Assembly (NCBI RefSeq): GCF_020360975.1 | Contig: NW_025408668.1 | Coordinates: 3,720,001-3,784,000, forward strand | Direction: 5' to 3' | From: Hirsutella rhossiliensis | Taxonomy: Eukaryota; Ascomycota; Sordariomycetes; Hypocreales; Ophiocordycipitaceae | Length of the DNA: 64,000 bases | Shown here: piece after piece, positions 49,199 to 59,904 of the stretch | Numbering within the stretch: the first letter of the stretch is position 1 | How the letters are laid out: every line of letters starts with the position of its first letter | Translations under genes and position numbers: made by a program | The notes under the pieces: generated by a model | What the model saw: only the letters and a program-made list of their open reading frames with translations | Databases searched by the model: none | What the model was told of the DNA's origin: nothing

Positions 49199-49772
49199 TA
49201 AACACATTGATCAGTCGACTCGCTATGTGTCCGACCTAATTGCCAACATAGCCTGCAAAACTGAAAGACCCTAAGCTGGGGTACTTGCGTCGAAGTACTA
49301 TAAGGTAGCTGCATAATAGGCTAACCTGTTCTGGCATCGTACCCCACAGTCTTGGGGGTTTTGCAACACTGACCCCTATAGCCCACGTATACCCTAAGAC
49401 GCATTCAGCGGCGCGTGTGAGCGAGCCGCTGAGCACAGCAGGACGGGAGCGGAAAGAGTCACACAATATAGTGAAGAATATGTCAAGGGGTAGGGCTGCA
49501 AGTCGGCGGCGTTGATACAGCTACTCAGGGCCCGCACCTAGGAGTGTAGGGCCACATTAGGAAACGGAGGATAGGACCAGCCTTGTGTTACTCACGGTGG
49601 CGGGAAACATTCCTAGGCCTACTTTGTATGTAAAGGAGCTCCTATAGCTAGCTTCGGTACCTACTCGAGTTCCAGATAGCACAGAGCATTTTAGACACAC
49701 CTAGACTCTAATGCACGCATCCACATAACTGTGACAGAAAGACAGTCGCAAGTGGATTATTACTATGCTTTA
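49199..49772. other. Intergenic, normal composition
   Basis: From about 49199 CA and TG become frequent again. I see no convincing gene. A minus-strand open frame at 49236-49466 has no recognisable features and is probably chance. Confidence 0.5.
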
Positions 49773-49784
49773 CACGGTACCGTG
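49773..49784. promoter_or_regulatory. Palindrome CACGGTACCGTG, possible Zn2Cys6 site
   Basis: A perfect 12-bp palindrome holding CGG-TA-CCG, 14 bases before a TATA-like box and 24 bases before the first possible start of the O-methyltransferase. Inverted CGG triplets are the usual contact of fungal Zn(II)2Cys6 cluster regulators. That role is inference from position and shape. Confidence 0.35.
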
Positions 49785-49797
49785 GGTGGTGCTTAGG

Positions 49798-49805
49798 TAT
49801 ATATA
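49798..49805 (+). promoter_or_regulatory. TATA-like box
   Basis: TATATATA just upstream of the O-methyltransferase frame. The closeness to the first codon at 49808 suggests that the true start lies further in, near 49850-49900, although no ATG fits there now. Confidence 0.35.
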
Positions 49806-49807
49806 GC

Positions 49808-51405
49808 TTGCTCCTCTGCTCCACAAGACGCCACAATTATATCGTCGCCAACTACTTCACTTGTCCCACCAGGTCCTACGCTATAACTGAGCCTACCACG
49901 ACGTCATTTAACGTTCCCGACGATGTCGACAGGCTATTATCCTTATCTCAAGTCATTCTTCAGCAGGTAAATAAGTATACTGAGATGGTGCGCGGCTGTC
50001 AAGAAGAAAGCATTCCTTTGGGGCACAGGCAGAGTTTACGGGACAGCGCCGAAGAAATCACAAAGGCCACCAGCCAACTCCAGAGTTTAATTTCGGAGCC
50101 GGCCCACTAGGTGGCATATGCTGCATGGTCGTACTGCGACAGTATAGCGCTCTGTCTCGTCATAGACCTGAATATTCCCAAGCTTATAGAGCTAGGTGAA
50201 AAGGGCGCGACAATCGATTATCTGGCAATCTATACCGGGGCATCACCGGCGTTGATTAGTAAGACTTACTTTTCTTTTAAAATTCACCTTAAAATACATA
50301 GTACTAATGTATTAAAGCGAATTATGAGATTGTGCACACGCCGGTCGATTTTCGAAGAAGCCGAGCTTGGAGTTATTCGGCACAATAAGCACTCCCTATG
50401 CTTGCAGAACAAGAATATTAGAAGCCTAGTCCATTACCTGCAAGTAACCCACCGCCTCGGTAAAATAAAACAGCGCTGCGCGTCGTGTTGGGGAGATCGA
50501 ATAACTAATGATGGGCATGCAGAGTAGATGATGGTCTATTGTGTGGCGCCTACCTCTCGCGCACCATGTCCCAAAACAAGTTTCATATCAAGGGCCCTCA
50601 AGAAGCGGCATTCTACGCGGCTTTTCAAAGTTAGTGGACAACTGTAGTGTGGCTTAGGCAAAGGCTAACGCTCCAAAGCTGACCTCACACTCTATGACTA
50701 ATACCATACTGTTGACACAAACCGCGGCCAACGATTCGCGCACGCCATGGCTAGGCATTATAACGGACCCTTGGATAAGCTAATCGAGGAGATTTTTCCC
50801 TTTCACGAACTGCCGCCTGGTTCTATACTCGTCGACATCGGAGGTGGAAATAGACAGCAATCAATTCGTCTAGCACAAGCATATCCGCAGATACTATATA
50901 TTGTTCAAGACCACGCAAGTGTCGTATCTGCAGCCTAAAAGGTGGCTCTCCTAATAGGCGTTTCGAACCGAGTAACCTAGGAGGCTCACGACTTTTACGA
51001 GCCGCAACCTCGGAAAGCGGCAAGCGTCTACCTATTGAGCTATGTTTTGATGGACAACATAGATGAGTATGCCGTAGCTAAACCATGCAGTCAGGGGCCG
51101 CGCTAAATAGCTTTCCTCATAGAAAATGTGTGCAAATCATTTCAGCCGTGCTTAAAGCAATGGATCCTTCGTCGAAGCTTCTGATCCATGACTTTGTGGA
51201 CCCGCCGACTAGCGGAGATAGGCGTCCCCGTATGCTCGATATGCTGGATCTGCATATAATTGCGAGTCTGAACACATATTCGCGCAGTGAAGCAGAATGG
51301 GATGCACTAATTAAACGCAGCAGCGAACGATTTACGAGACAAACGACCTAGCAGGGACAGGGCGGATCTGCAGTGCTTAAGATTAGTCTCAGTGATGGTT
51401 GTTAG
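49808..51405 (+). pseudogene. O-methyltransferase (COMT type), broken
   Basis: SAM-dependent O-methyltransferase of the fungal secondary-metabolite kind. The N-terminal dimerisation/winged-helix part (about 49890-50460) includes LNIPKLIELGEKGATIDYLA and RIMRLCT; the SAM-binding part (about 50690-51400) has LVDIGGGN-QQSI (about 50827-50865) and a C-terminal HDFVDPP-SGDRRPRMLDM block. Frame 2 runs to an intron at 50259-50315 (GTAAGA, branch TACTAAT, acceptor AA instead of AG) and continues. A second intron fits at 51067-51122 (GTATGC...CATAG), moving to frame 1; the stop is at 51403-51405. Internal stops at 50108, 50525, 50936 and 51349 are all TAG/TAA. The middle (about 50460-50680) is poorly conserved. 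Non-functional; it leads a row of three same-strand broken genes. Confidence 0.8.
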
Positions 51406-52107
51406 ATAAGGCCTTGCCTGGCATGCCATTTAGATCTTGATCTGTAATAGCAATCAGAGGAACGACAGGTCATGCAGAGAGATATCTTCTAGCTATATGG
51501 CCCAATTCCTAACATAGTGACCTCTGATCAGTCCCTTCGAGCCAGAGCAAACTAGGGAACGTGACGTGGCAGGAGCCATCTCCATTGCACTAGCTAGACG
51601 AATACCTCCATTTCGACTAGCTGCATAGTTCGCTGTAATCGAGAGGCTTAAGACTCCTTCCTCCTTATATCGTCTCTCTTTTCATAAAAGAACGCTACTA
51701 ATCAGGATTCAGCTACTCTTCCATGCCTAGGAGCCGATCTCCGGCAGACATAGGTAGAGACTTGCCCCCTTGGAGTTTAGCGGGCATGCCCTCTTCGCCC
51801 TTGCTGTGTGTCTTACCGCGTTGCCCCGCTTTGAAGCATCGTGGGCGGGTTTCCATGGCCGGGTAAATAAGTCTCTCTGCACGACCGCCCCCTTTTCTAC
51901 TCCTATGCGGATCAGGTCCTATCATTTGATTGGACATTAGAGCTAGAGACGCAGGCTTGGATCATAATAAGCGTGAGAGCTTACTGGGAAGCACCGAGTG
52001 GCGTAAATGTGCTTCAGGCCACCCGGAAGTCTGCAATCTAGGGGATCACCAGTGACACTGTTCTTGCCAACGGACAGACCGCGCATTTTATTTTATTTTT
52101 GCTCACA
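51406..52107. other. Intergenic between O-methyltransferase and tandem methyltransferase
   Basis: Normal composition, no recognisable gene. A minus-strand open frame at 51713-51937 has no features. A T-rich stretch (TTTTATTTTATTTTTG, about 52085-52100) precedes the next gene. Confidence 0.5.
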
Positions 52108-53655
52108 ATAGCTGCCATAGCAACTCCTTTGGCCGCTAAAGTCCTCTTTAACCAGGTCGCTGATTCCTATAAAGATACATATAGAAACAACGATGGGCTT
52201 TATAAAGCCTTGAACCAGCTTAAACACTATCAAGGAGCTAGAGCATCGGTCCTAGACGTCGGATATGGCCCTAGAGGACCAGCATCGTATCTGTCTAAGA
52301 TAGGATTTAGAGTAACTGGCATTGATGTTTCTTAGAACATGATTAAGCTATGCCAAAAAAACGTTAGTGGGACCTTTTAGAAAGCCGATATGCTTACCTA
52401 CGAACCGAACTAACAATTTAACGCCGTGGTTGCGCTCTACTCGTTATTTCAAGTTTCTTACCGGTCTATATATTCTTTGATCTTTAAAATGGCATCCTGG
52501 CTGCGTCCCGGAGGTGTACTTGTTCTAGGAACAATCCCTACAGAGGACCTATTGGAAAACACATCTCAACTTTAACTAATAGGCGAATACGTTAAGCGTA
52601 TTAAGACTTCATTCATGGAGCGATCTATAGCCGCGACATTGATTTCGACCAAAGGATGGCTTGCCCTTCTACAGTAGGCGGGACTCTCAATTTAAAACGT
52701 TGAAAGGTACAGCTTTAACGTCAAAGGCGCCGGCGGGAGAAATGAAAGGCACCTGTTTATTACCGCTCAGAGAACAAGTCTGGAGCCTCTTTTTGGGCCT
52801 CATCCTTTGCCAGCATTTCGACGCCCTGCTCACTTATTGAGTCAAAGTGCGTGGCGGCCATTCGCAGCAACACTGACTCGCCATAAGTTCGATGCAGTAC
52901 TCAAACTCGTCGAATTAAATAAAGAGGTCCTGGATGTTGGCAGTGGCCATAGCGGTGAGTTGCCGCCGAAATTAACCAAGGACTTCAAACACAGCAGCAG
53001 CAACTAATCATCCTTGCCAGAGTTGCCCGTAGCTATCTCGAAAATGCTTGGCAGGGTCTATGCCATCGAACCAAACGGCGAAAGAAACACCATACTCGCC
53101 AACAACAGCCAAGAAAGCAACATCGAGATCAAACATGGAATAGCGGAGAATCTTCCGTACGGCGACAATTAGTTTGACGCTGTCGTGGCTCTCTAGATCT
53201 TATATTATGTGGATGATCTTAAGAAGTCATTGTCTGAGATGGCGCGAGTGGTGGATGCGACCAAGCCAAACGCTCGTATTATCATCGTGCAAGGAGCACC
53301 TGACAATGAAGTTGTGAACCTCATCAACAAAGTCTGCCCTCCTATTGCACAAGAAGCAATCGTCGACCACCAAGGTCTGCTTCTCGCCACTGCCTCGAAA
53401 GTATTGACGCAACATGGCTTTGGAAACATTAAACTTGCACGAGTGGATGCACATTGCAACTTTCCCTAGGAAGACATGTCGGCACGCTGCGCAACGGCCG
53501 CTGCTGTGCTAACCGATTTCTGGTATAAGGATTATCCAAGATGCGGCGACATGAAGGAAGCTTTTAAGCCTGTCTTACGGGAGCATTTCGCAGAGAAGAT
53601 GTTTGAGGTTAGGGATCAAGCAGTCATCTTGATGGCATAGCCAACGACGAAAGGC
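52108..53655 (+). pseudogene. Protein with two class I SAM methyltransferase domains, broken
   Basis: One uninterrupted frame-1 reading of about 515 codons with no frameshift, broken only by eleven TAA/TAG stops (52333, 52378, 52411, 52573, 52675, 52693, 53005, 53170, 53194, 53467, 53638); none is TGA. Domain 1 (about 52160-52760) has motif I VLDVGYGPRGPASYL, then TGIDVS, WLRPGGVLVLGTIP and a substrate-binding tail. Domain 2 (about 52800-53640) has a second motif I (EVLDVGSGHSGELP), AIEPNGE, NLPYGD--FDAVVAL and VVDATKPNARIIIVQGAP. The likely start is ATA at 52108 (mutated ATG). Fused twin methyltransferases are uncommon. Both domains look like small-molecule N- or O-methyltransferases; the substrate is unknown. 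It lies between the O-methyltransferase and the P450, same strand. Confidence 0.8.
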
Positions 53656-54246
53656 TAGTTGAGCATTCGCGTTAACATAACCATATAGCCGTTTAAATAA
53701 TTCTTGGAAACTCTTGTGATATGATTAGAGTGATTGATTACTGGCGTCGGGCTGTGTGCTTTTAGGCTCGGCACGCCCATGTCTAACTAGCAAGCTTCCG
53801 CGGTCATCCAGGGTTAAAACACTGAAGCTTTGTTCTAGCCCACGAGACTTAAAAGTAAGATGTTAACGGCGTCAAATCCCTAAGTAGCGAAACCGGTGCC
53901 CCGAAACCTAAAGAAAACTGAACTGTCTTGGAGAAAAGGCATGCTCGGGCGAGAGATTAGACAATATTTCAAGCTCAAGCTGGCTAGAGTGTTTCTGACC
54001 CCTACGGAAAGAACGACGTGACTTATTCTTAACGCTGGATTACTGCAAGAATAGCTATATGCATGACGCAGATCTATGTACCCATTGTCTCCCGTTTAGC
54101 ACAATAAGTCCTAAGGAAACGGGCCTTATTAAAGTCCCGACCCCTTGCTATGGTGTGGTCAACGCACATTTCACTCTTCTTTCCATGACTTGGAGATTCC
54201 ACGGGTACGGCAAATATCTGCGATAAAATCCACCGCTGGTTCAATT
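53656..54246. other. Intergenic upstream of the P450
   Basis: No gene recognised. Composition is close to normal. This gap would hold the P450 promoter; no clear TATA box was seen. Confidence 0.5.
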
Positions 54247-55986
54247 ATGTGTGCGCTTGTTTCTGCTCTAATTTCTGAACTGACACTGCTTGCCGTGTTA
54301 TGCACTCTCGGCCTCTACCTTGCCACCAGGGTGCGGGTGTTGCGACAACTGCGACAATTCAGCGGCCCGAGATGGGCCGGCTTTTGCAGCTGGCCATACG
54401 GCAAAGCCATTGCGTAGAATAATTGCCACGAGTAGTACACGGAAGTCATCGAAAAACATGGTGCGCCCTAGCTTTTGACTCCTTGTCCTGGCTATGCATT
54501 AAGATGCTGATGTCTATCGTGTTCCGCTCCAGGGCCTATTGCGAGAGTGGCACCAAATCTACTTATTATATCTTCTCCCGACGTCTGGATTTATGTCAAT
54601 AGCAAGCCTGGCTATAAGCGGTCTAAGTGGTTTTTTAGCGCTATGAGACTCGAATTCCAGCGAGACTATTTGTTCTCAGTAACTGACAACGCGAAACACG
54701 AGCGTAGACGGAACCAGATAGGGCTAGGTGTAGGCATGCCCGCTCCCGGCTTCTTTATGTCAGTGCTGAAATCCTAGACTAGTTTTCCGGAACCGCTAAC
54801 GTTAATATAGAGATATCCGTCAATGAGTGCCTCTAAGACCTCATTGATCTTATTAGGTCTAAGTATGTCTTATCCGACACCGAGATCCGTCCCGTGGATA
54901 TAGCAAGGAAAGTTCGCTACTTTAGCCACGACGCCGTCTGCGCTATTAGCATGGGCAAGGCCTTCGGTATGCTCCAAAGCGACACTAATGTAGAAGGCTT
55001 TATCCAGTCGACCGACGATGGGTTTCTTGAGGCAAATACCGCCCTCGCCTTCGGATATAGCTGGCTAGCTTAAGCTCCCCTTATCGGACCATTCCTTTCC
55101 TCGTCGCCTAAGGATAAATCAGGCTTCGGCAAAATCATGGCCGCTTGCCATCGTATTATTGACGAGCGCGCTGCGAATCTGTCTGATAGGGAGTCTGATA
55201 TGCTTGCTTCGTTCATATAGCATGGCATTACGGGGCACCATCTTCATTCAGAGTCACTGAAAGCTGTTATTGGTGGCTCCTTTGGCACCTCTGCTGCTAT
55301 TTCTAGGGCGCTTCTCCATATTATCATAAACCCCCGAGTTTATAATGCATTACGCCGCGAAATTGATGCTGCTGTGCGCGACGCCATCTGCCGACAAGGG
55401 CTTCATTACGAATTTTCAGGCTAAGCAGCTTCCTTATCTACAAGCCATAGTACGAGAATCGTTGCGAATTTCCCCGCCCGTGGTTGGCCTTTTCCCGAGA
55501 GACGTCCTACCCGAAGGTAATACAGTTGTTCTTTATGGCAAGCCTACCTTTCTACCGGGTGGCACCTCTATCGGCCGAGCCGTGTCTGCTATGTATCGAT
55601 GCAAAGAAATCTATGGCAAGGATGCTGATACCTTCCGGCTAGAGCGCTGGCTTAAATCGGACCCCGCTAAGCTCGCCGTTATGAATCGCACCAACGAGCT
55701 AATCTTTAACTATGGCAAGTTCCAATGCTTAGGCAGGGCTATTGCTCAAACTGAGATCGGAAAGACTGTTTTCGAGGTGTGTTGACCGTCTTTTAATCTT
55801 CATCTTTTCCTCTCATTATTCGTGCTAATGAAATGCACTTCTATTTAGCTACTGCGGAACTTTGATATCACGCTGAACAACCCAGCGCGTCCATGGAAGG
55901 TGGTTAACATGGTTGGGATGTTGGCGATATCAGATCTCTGGGTGCAAATTATAGAGCGGGTTCCTGGAGAAAGGACGGCGGATTGA
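54247..55986 (+). pseudogene. Cytochrome P450, pisatin-demethylase-like, broken
   Basis: Haem monooxygenase of the fungal pisatin-demethylase-like group. ATG at 54247 begins a membrane anchor (LTLLAVLCTLGLYLA). An intron at 54461-54532 (branch GCTGA) joins KHG to PIARVAP; a second fits at 54728-54777; a third at 55777-55848 joins FE to LLRNFD. Landmarks are RRPVDIARKVRYFS-type residues near 54890, an I-helix written IGGSFGTSAAISRALL near 55270-55320, the K-helix YLQAIVRESLR (ExxR) near 55435, PERW-like LERW near 55640, and the haem loop FNYGKFQCLGRA near 55710-55740 with its cysteine intact. Stop at 55984-55986. Broken by TAG/TAA (54415, 54433, 54780, 54834, 55071, 55218) and by a one-base frameshift near 55380. 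Confidence 0.85.
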
Positions 55987-56167
55987 ATGTCGAATACAGT
56001 CGAATACAAATAGTCACTGCGTCGCATCTACCTTTGAGGGCCCGCAGCACCGGGCGCGTAGCAGGGGTCGATTGGCTTGAATTGAGGGTAACGTCTATCT
56101 ATACAACTGCGGCCTCAAGCCATCTCTTATAGCCTGCCACCTCCTTGGGCTTGCCTATAAGCCCGAG
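55987..56167. other. Spacer between P450 and hAT-4 terminus
   Basis: Normal composition, no gene. It separates the gene relics from the next transposon patchwork. Confidence 0.5.
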
Positions 56168-56192
56168 CAGGGTGGTTATCAATTTAATTCCA
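56168..56192 (+). repeat. Left hAT-like terminal inverted repeat
   Basis: CAGGGTGGTTATCAATTT matches, reverse-complemented, the end at 61872-61895 (CAGGGTGGCGATCAATTC) in all but two of the first 17 bases. CAGGG is a usual hAT terminus. No matching 8-bp duplication was found outside the pair. Confidence 0.5.
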
Positions 56193-56299
56193 TTAATTTC
56201 GCAGTTATATTAGGTTGCGTTGATAGCTTACTTATCATTTTGCCCGTGGAGTTGAACCACCTTATCCGCGGATTGAATTGATGGCGTTGAGTTAAAGAG

Positions 56300-57245
56300 G
56301 TTGAGCCATCCGCACTTATTAAGGCCCCTAGCGCCTAATCCTCCGGGCATAAAGTTTCCTCCTCGTCCTCCCGTATTATGCTACTTCTAACCTCTCCTAA
56401 TACATCAATTAACGAATCCGCGGCCTCGATTAGCCTATTTCGCACCTAGGACCTCAACGTCTATATAACCCCTATCGTACTAGCTTCTAATCGAGCCCGC
56501 AGTGGTGAAACCATCTGTCTAGTAACGCTAAACAGTCTCTCGCATTCTGCGGACATAGGAGGGATCGAGAGTAAGTCGAGAGCCATTCGTGACAGCCGTG
56601 GGTAGTCACTTCGTCTCTCCCACCAATATCGCGAAGGATCGGTGACCAGCGGATCGTTCTTAGCGTTAGGATTCGATAGCCAGTGTTCGTATTCGTCGTG
56701 GTCTGCACTTAGTGAACCTTGAGAAGAGGGAGTTCTGTTACTTCTGCCTGGTAGCGTCGAAGCCCTATAGGCCCGATGTCCCTTGAGTGCACTTATTACC
56801 TTTAAACGCTTTAACGGAGGCTCTTTATCGGGCATTGAAAGTGTCGGTAATGATTTATACTCTTCCTCCTATAGTTTCCCTACCGTGTGCTTTGCCTCCT
56901 GAAGCCACGGCACCTGTGCTTGGTCGGTCCACGTATTCTCAAAATATTCCTAACGCGAGACTAGATTTAAGATCGCCGAAGCATAGTACGCCGGCGTCTC
57001 GTTAAGCTTCGTGTAGTAGTCGTTTAATTTATCCTACCCTAGGTTAATGTTTATCTTAAAGTGCTCGGGTTCCGGGTAGTCCTCTGCTATTGCTTTCGGT
57101 TCTTATTAAAAGGGAAGCTATCCCTTCTAAGTCGTCTCTTTTTATAGCCCTCTCTATAGCTATAAGGAGGTCTTATTCCTTCTTAGCTAAGTATTCTAAA
57201 AAGACCTTTTAGTTTACTTTCCTATAGTTATAGGTAGTAAGAGGC
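56300..57245 (-). pseudogene. hAT-4 transposase, C-terminal half
   Basis: Minus-strand hAT transposase. Right to left: DKLNDYYTKLNETPAYYASAIL (outlined, about 57000-57060), WTDQAQVPWLQEAKHT (about 56890-56940), a basic linker (56780-56850), then an unbroken dimerisation domain (about 56461-56700) with YWWERRSDYPRLSRMALDLLS, PPMSAECERLFS and SPLRARLEAST (pieces). Stops in the upstream part replace tryptophan codons (TGG to TAG). The SAECERLFS motif, mutated in the other copies, is intact here. Confidence 0.8.
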
Positions 57246-57249
57246 CGAA

Positions 57250-58425
57250 GCTCGTCCTCGACCCTGGTTGCGATAGCGATCCACGGCGCGTTCTTAAGCA
57301 TTAGGCGCTATGGAAACGTTCTCTCTAGTACTTAAATGTCGAAGGCCGTCTAGATCGCTCTATGGTCTGACCCGTGATCTATCGGGTGAGTTATGCAGGA
57401 TATCACCTCGTCTGCTAGTTCCGCCGATGCTAGCACTAAGTCGATAGTGCTCTCCTCGTCCGCCCTTTGCCACGTTTTCGTCCCTCTCGGCAGGAGGCTG
57501 CTAAGACCAAAGTCGTTTATTAGGTCCATGATAGGCTGGCCCTCCCCCTATCTGCTCGCTGATACTTTATCTCCGCCCTAGAGGAGATCGTGGCGGTTAA
57601 AGTCTCCCGCTAGAACTATATCTATACGGTTTCCTATCCTATCACGGAAGCGATCGATTAGGTCGCGCAGCAGCTCCATCGCGCTCGTTAGCGCCTCGTC
57701 GTTCTTTCCTTGCACGTATACTAATACCACCATTACTTCCCTCCCCTCGAGTCGGAGTACTACTGCTATAAGATCGGCCGACGGCATAGGCACTTGCTCC
57801 GCCTTAAGGTCACTTCGGATCTAAAGCATGCTACGAATCGGCCATAGGCCGTTACGAGCATACGTCGGTATTATCTTTGTCTAGTTATAGTGTCCTATAG
57901 GGCTCGTCACTACCTCTCCGTCGATAACACGAGCATACGGCTTAGAAAGAGCTAGCATAGCAAAGTCCTTAAGGCCTACGTCGTTTATCAGGCTTTGCTG
58001 CACCACATTACTCTTATGCGCATTTAGCTATAGGATGCGGAGGGACTTAAGCATTACTATTCGGGTTCCTCATCCTACACTTCCAGCTAAACGACTCGTA
58101 CGGTCCGCTATACGGGACGCATTTTAGCTTAATTACTATGCACTCTCTATAGTAATGCCTAACCTTTGCGCACTTGCCGTATATCCGCTGCTTCTTATAT
58201 ATATATGCTTTATGACCGATCTCCTAGTAGTTAAAGCATTGATTGGTCCCGTTCTTGGCTCGAATATATAGGTGGTAGCTAACTCTCCCGCTAGGTTAAA
58301 GTAGTGCCCTTCTAGAAGCCTTTCTGCGTCGCTTTTCTTAGTGACATACACCACCATAGACCCGTACGCTTTGCCAGACTCTCGTTTACTTAACTAGGAA
58401 ATCTTACCAATGGTCACTCTGTTTT
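57250..58425 (-). pseudogene. LINE-B: end of ORF1 and endonuclease of ORF2
   Basis: Minus-strand Tad-like LINE fragment truncated at both ends. At 58136-58357 the end of ORF1 is readable (VTKKSDAERLLEGHYFNLAGE) and leads into damaged CCHC knuckles. From about 57800 down to 57330 the apurinic-type endonuclease shows VYVQGKNDEAL, the catalytic AGDFNRHD (about 57590-57610), ESTIDLVLAS (about 57430) and DHGSDHRAI (about 57370). A conserved LKNAPWIAIATRVEDELRPL stretch follows near 57260-57320. The reverse transcriptase is missing: hAT-4 sequence begins directly. Confidence 0.8.
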
Positions 58426-58439
58426 CGGCACTTAAGGCC

Positions 58440-59670
58440 TCGATCGCTCTAGGCATCTACGGAGACTTCCACCAGTTCCGCCCGGTCTAAGAGCGGTCGA
58501 TCCTCCTCCCTAGCACGGCCGTCTCGTAGGACATAGACAACTCTTTTAAGGCCGAGCAACGGCACTAGCACGATAAGGCGCACGCGCTATAGAAGAGGTT
58601 CACGACCGTCGTTATGCTCGACGAGCAAGTGCGCGCCGCTAGCGACCTAGAGCTATAGAGGCTATTAAAGCGAATCCGACTAAGCGCGTAGGACCGCATA
58701 GATCTAGACCTCCTTAACTTAAGCTACTACTAGGAAGGTAGGCGGATCCCGTAGGTATTAGGTATTACTATAGTAACGCCGCTAAATAAGAACCGGTAGA
58801 ACCTTAATATAGAGGCTAGCTTAGCGTTCTAGATCTAGCACTAGTCGACGCTATAAATCTTTATATCTAGCTATAAATAGAAGGAGGGCTTACCGACGGA
58901 GGAGGAGGCTATTATAATGCTAAACTAGGGCGACGATAGCGTAATACCGGTGCCGGCCGTCTTTATATTTATGCCGGGGATACCGGTCGTCGTAAACTAT
59001 AATACCTATTAGGGGCTAAAGCTAGTAAACGGTGCTAGCTATACGGCGCTAGAGGTTATCCTCGATAAGTTATACCTAGGGCATCGTATCTCGGTAGATA
59101 TAACGGTCTATTTCGGGCCGCCGGCGGGGATAATGCTAGAGTCCGAGATAATAAAAGATATTTACTCCGTCGGGATACCGCTAAGAACGATCTTATTAAC
59201 GCCTATAACTATTAAGATATAATGCTAACGAAAGAGGCCGTGGTAGTAAAACGACGTTAGCCGAAAGGGTCTGCCCTATATAGCGGCCTTCGCGTATATA
59301 GACTATAAAGTATAGGGCAGGACGCTCGAGCGTATAGCTCTAGAGCTATAGGGGACGTAGACGTTAAATATCGATAGACGCGCCGTATCCTCGTAGTGCG
59401 ACCTATATAGCCTATACGTATAGCTATCCCGCTGCCCGACGTTAGATAGCATTATACTCGTCTTTAAAGTGCGGGATAGAGATTTAGTAGGCAATAGAGT
59501 TCTAGAGGAGATAACCGCTATATAAGCGAGACTAGGTAAGCTAAGCGATAAGACTATTCGCGAGGCCTCGGGATAGCTAGACGTCGACTCTTTAAGCTCT
59601 AGGGGTATATATATATAGCTATAGTAATGCCGGACGCTCGGCAGTATCGTGCTCGTATTAAGTAGGGATA
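58440..59670 (+). pseudogene. Pif1-like helicase relic (separate from the Helitron)
   Basis: Plus-strand frame beginning in the middle of the helicase core with GIYGDFHQFRPV (about 58455-58490, the GDFxQ Pif1 motif). It continues through ERSILLPSTAVS, FKAEQRH, FTTVVMLDEQVRA and TPLNKNR, FMPGIPVVVN-NTYQGLKLVNGA (about 58970-59030), and ends with FAYIDYKV-GRTLERIAL and YVQLSRCP-like residues (about 59290-59440). The order fits the C-terminal two thirds of a large fungal Pif1/RRM3-like helicase often found in repeats; Walker A is absent. TAG/TAA stops break it. It is not a copy of the 45.7-47.3 kb helicase, whose motifs differ. Confidence 0.75.
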
Positions 59671-59904
59671 CGGGAGAGGTCGCGGTTCGGACCTCGGCTA
59701 ACGTGCTAAAGTAATATAACTAAACGACTAATAAAAGAAGGAAGCTTGCAAGGAGGGGCTAAGACGAAAGAAGGAAATCTTAGGCTAATTAGAAGCCGAG
59801 GTTTTCGAGGGTAAATAAGTTTTAAAGTTTTTAGGTTTTTTTTCGCGTCTAGAAGAGCCTTTCGTTCCTTAAGGCACTAACGTTCCTTAAGGCACGTCCG
59901 TGCC
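59671..59904. other. Spacer with short direct repeat
   Basis: CGTTCCTTAAGGCAC occurs twice close together at about 59865-59898. Otherwise AT-rich, nothing recognised. Confidence 0.4.

Noticed and set aside
49236..49466. Minus-strand open frame of 76 codons
   Set aside because: No domain, no promoter and no neighbour that would support it.
50960..50990. TTCGAACC-like string resembling a tRNA T-loop
   Set aside because: No acceptor stem or anticodon arm fits around it and it lies in the O-methyltransferase frame.
53205..53459. Two minus-strand open frames
   Set aside because: They are complements of the second methyltransferase domain, which is clearly coding on the plus strand.
57393..57581. 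Plus-strand open frame
   Set aside because: Complement of the LINE-B endonuclease, whose AGDFNRHD and DHRAI motifs are on the minus strand.
59303..59494. Minus-strand open frame
   Set aside because: Complement of the Pif1-like helicase relic.
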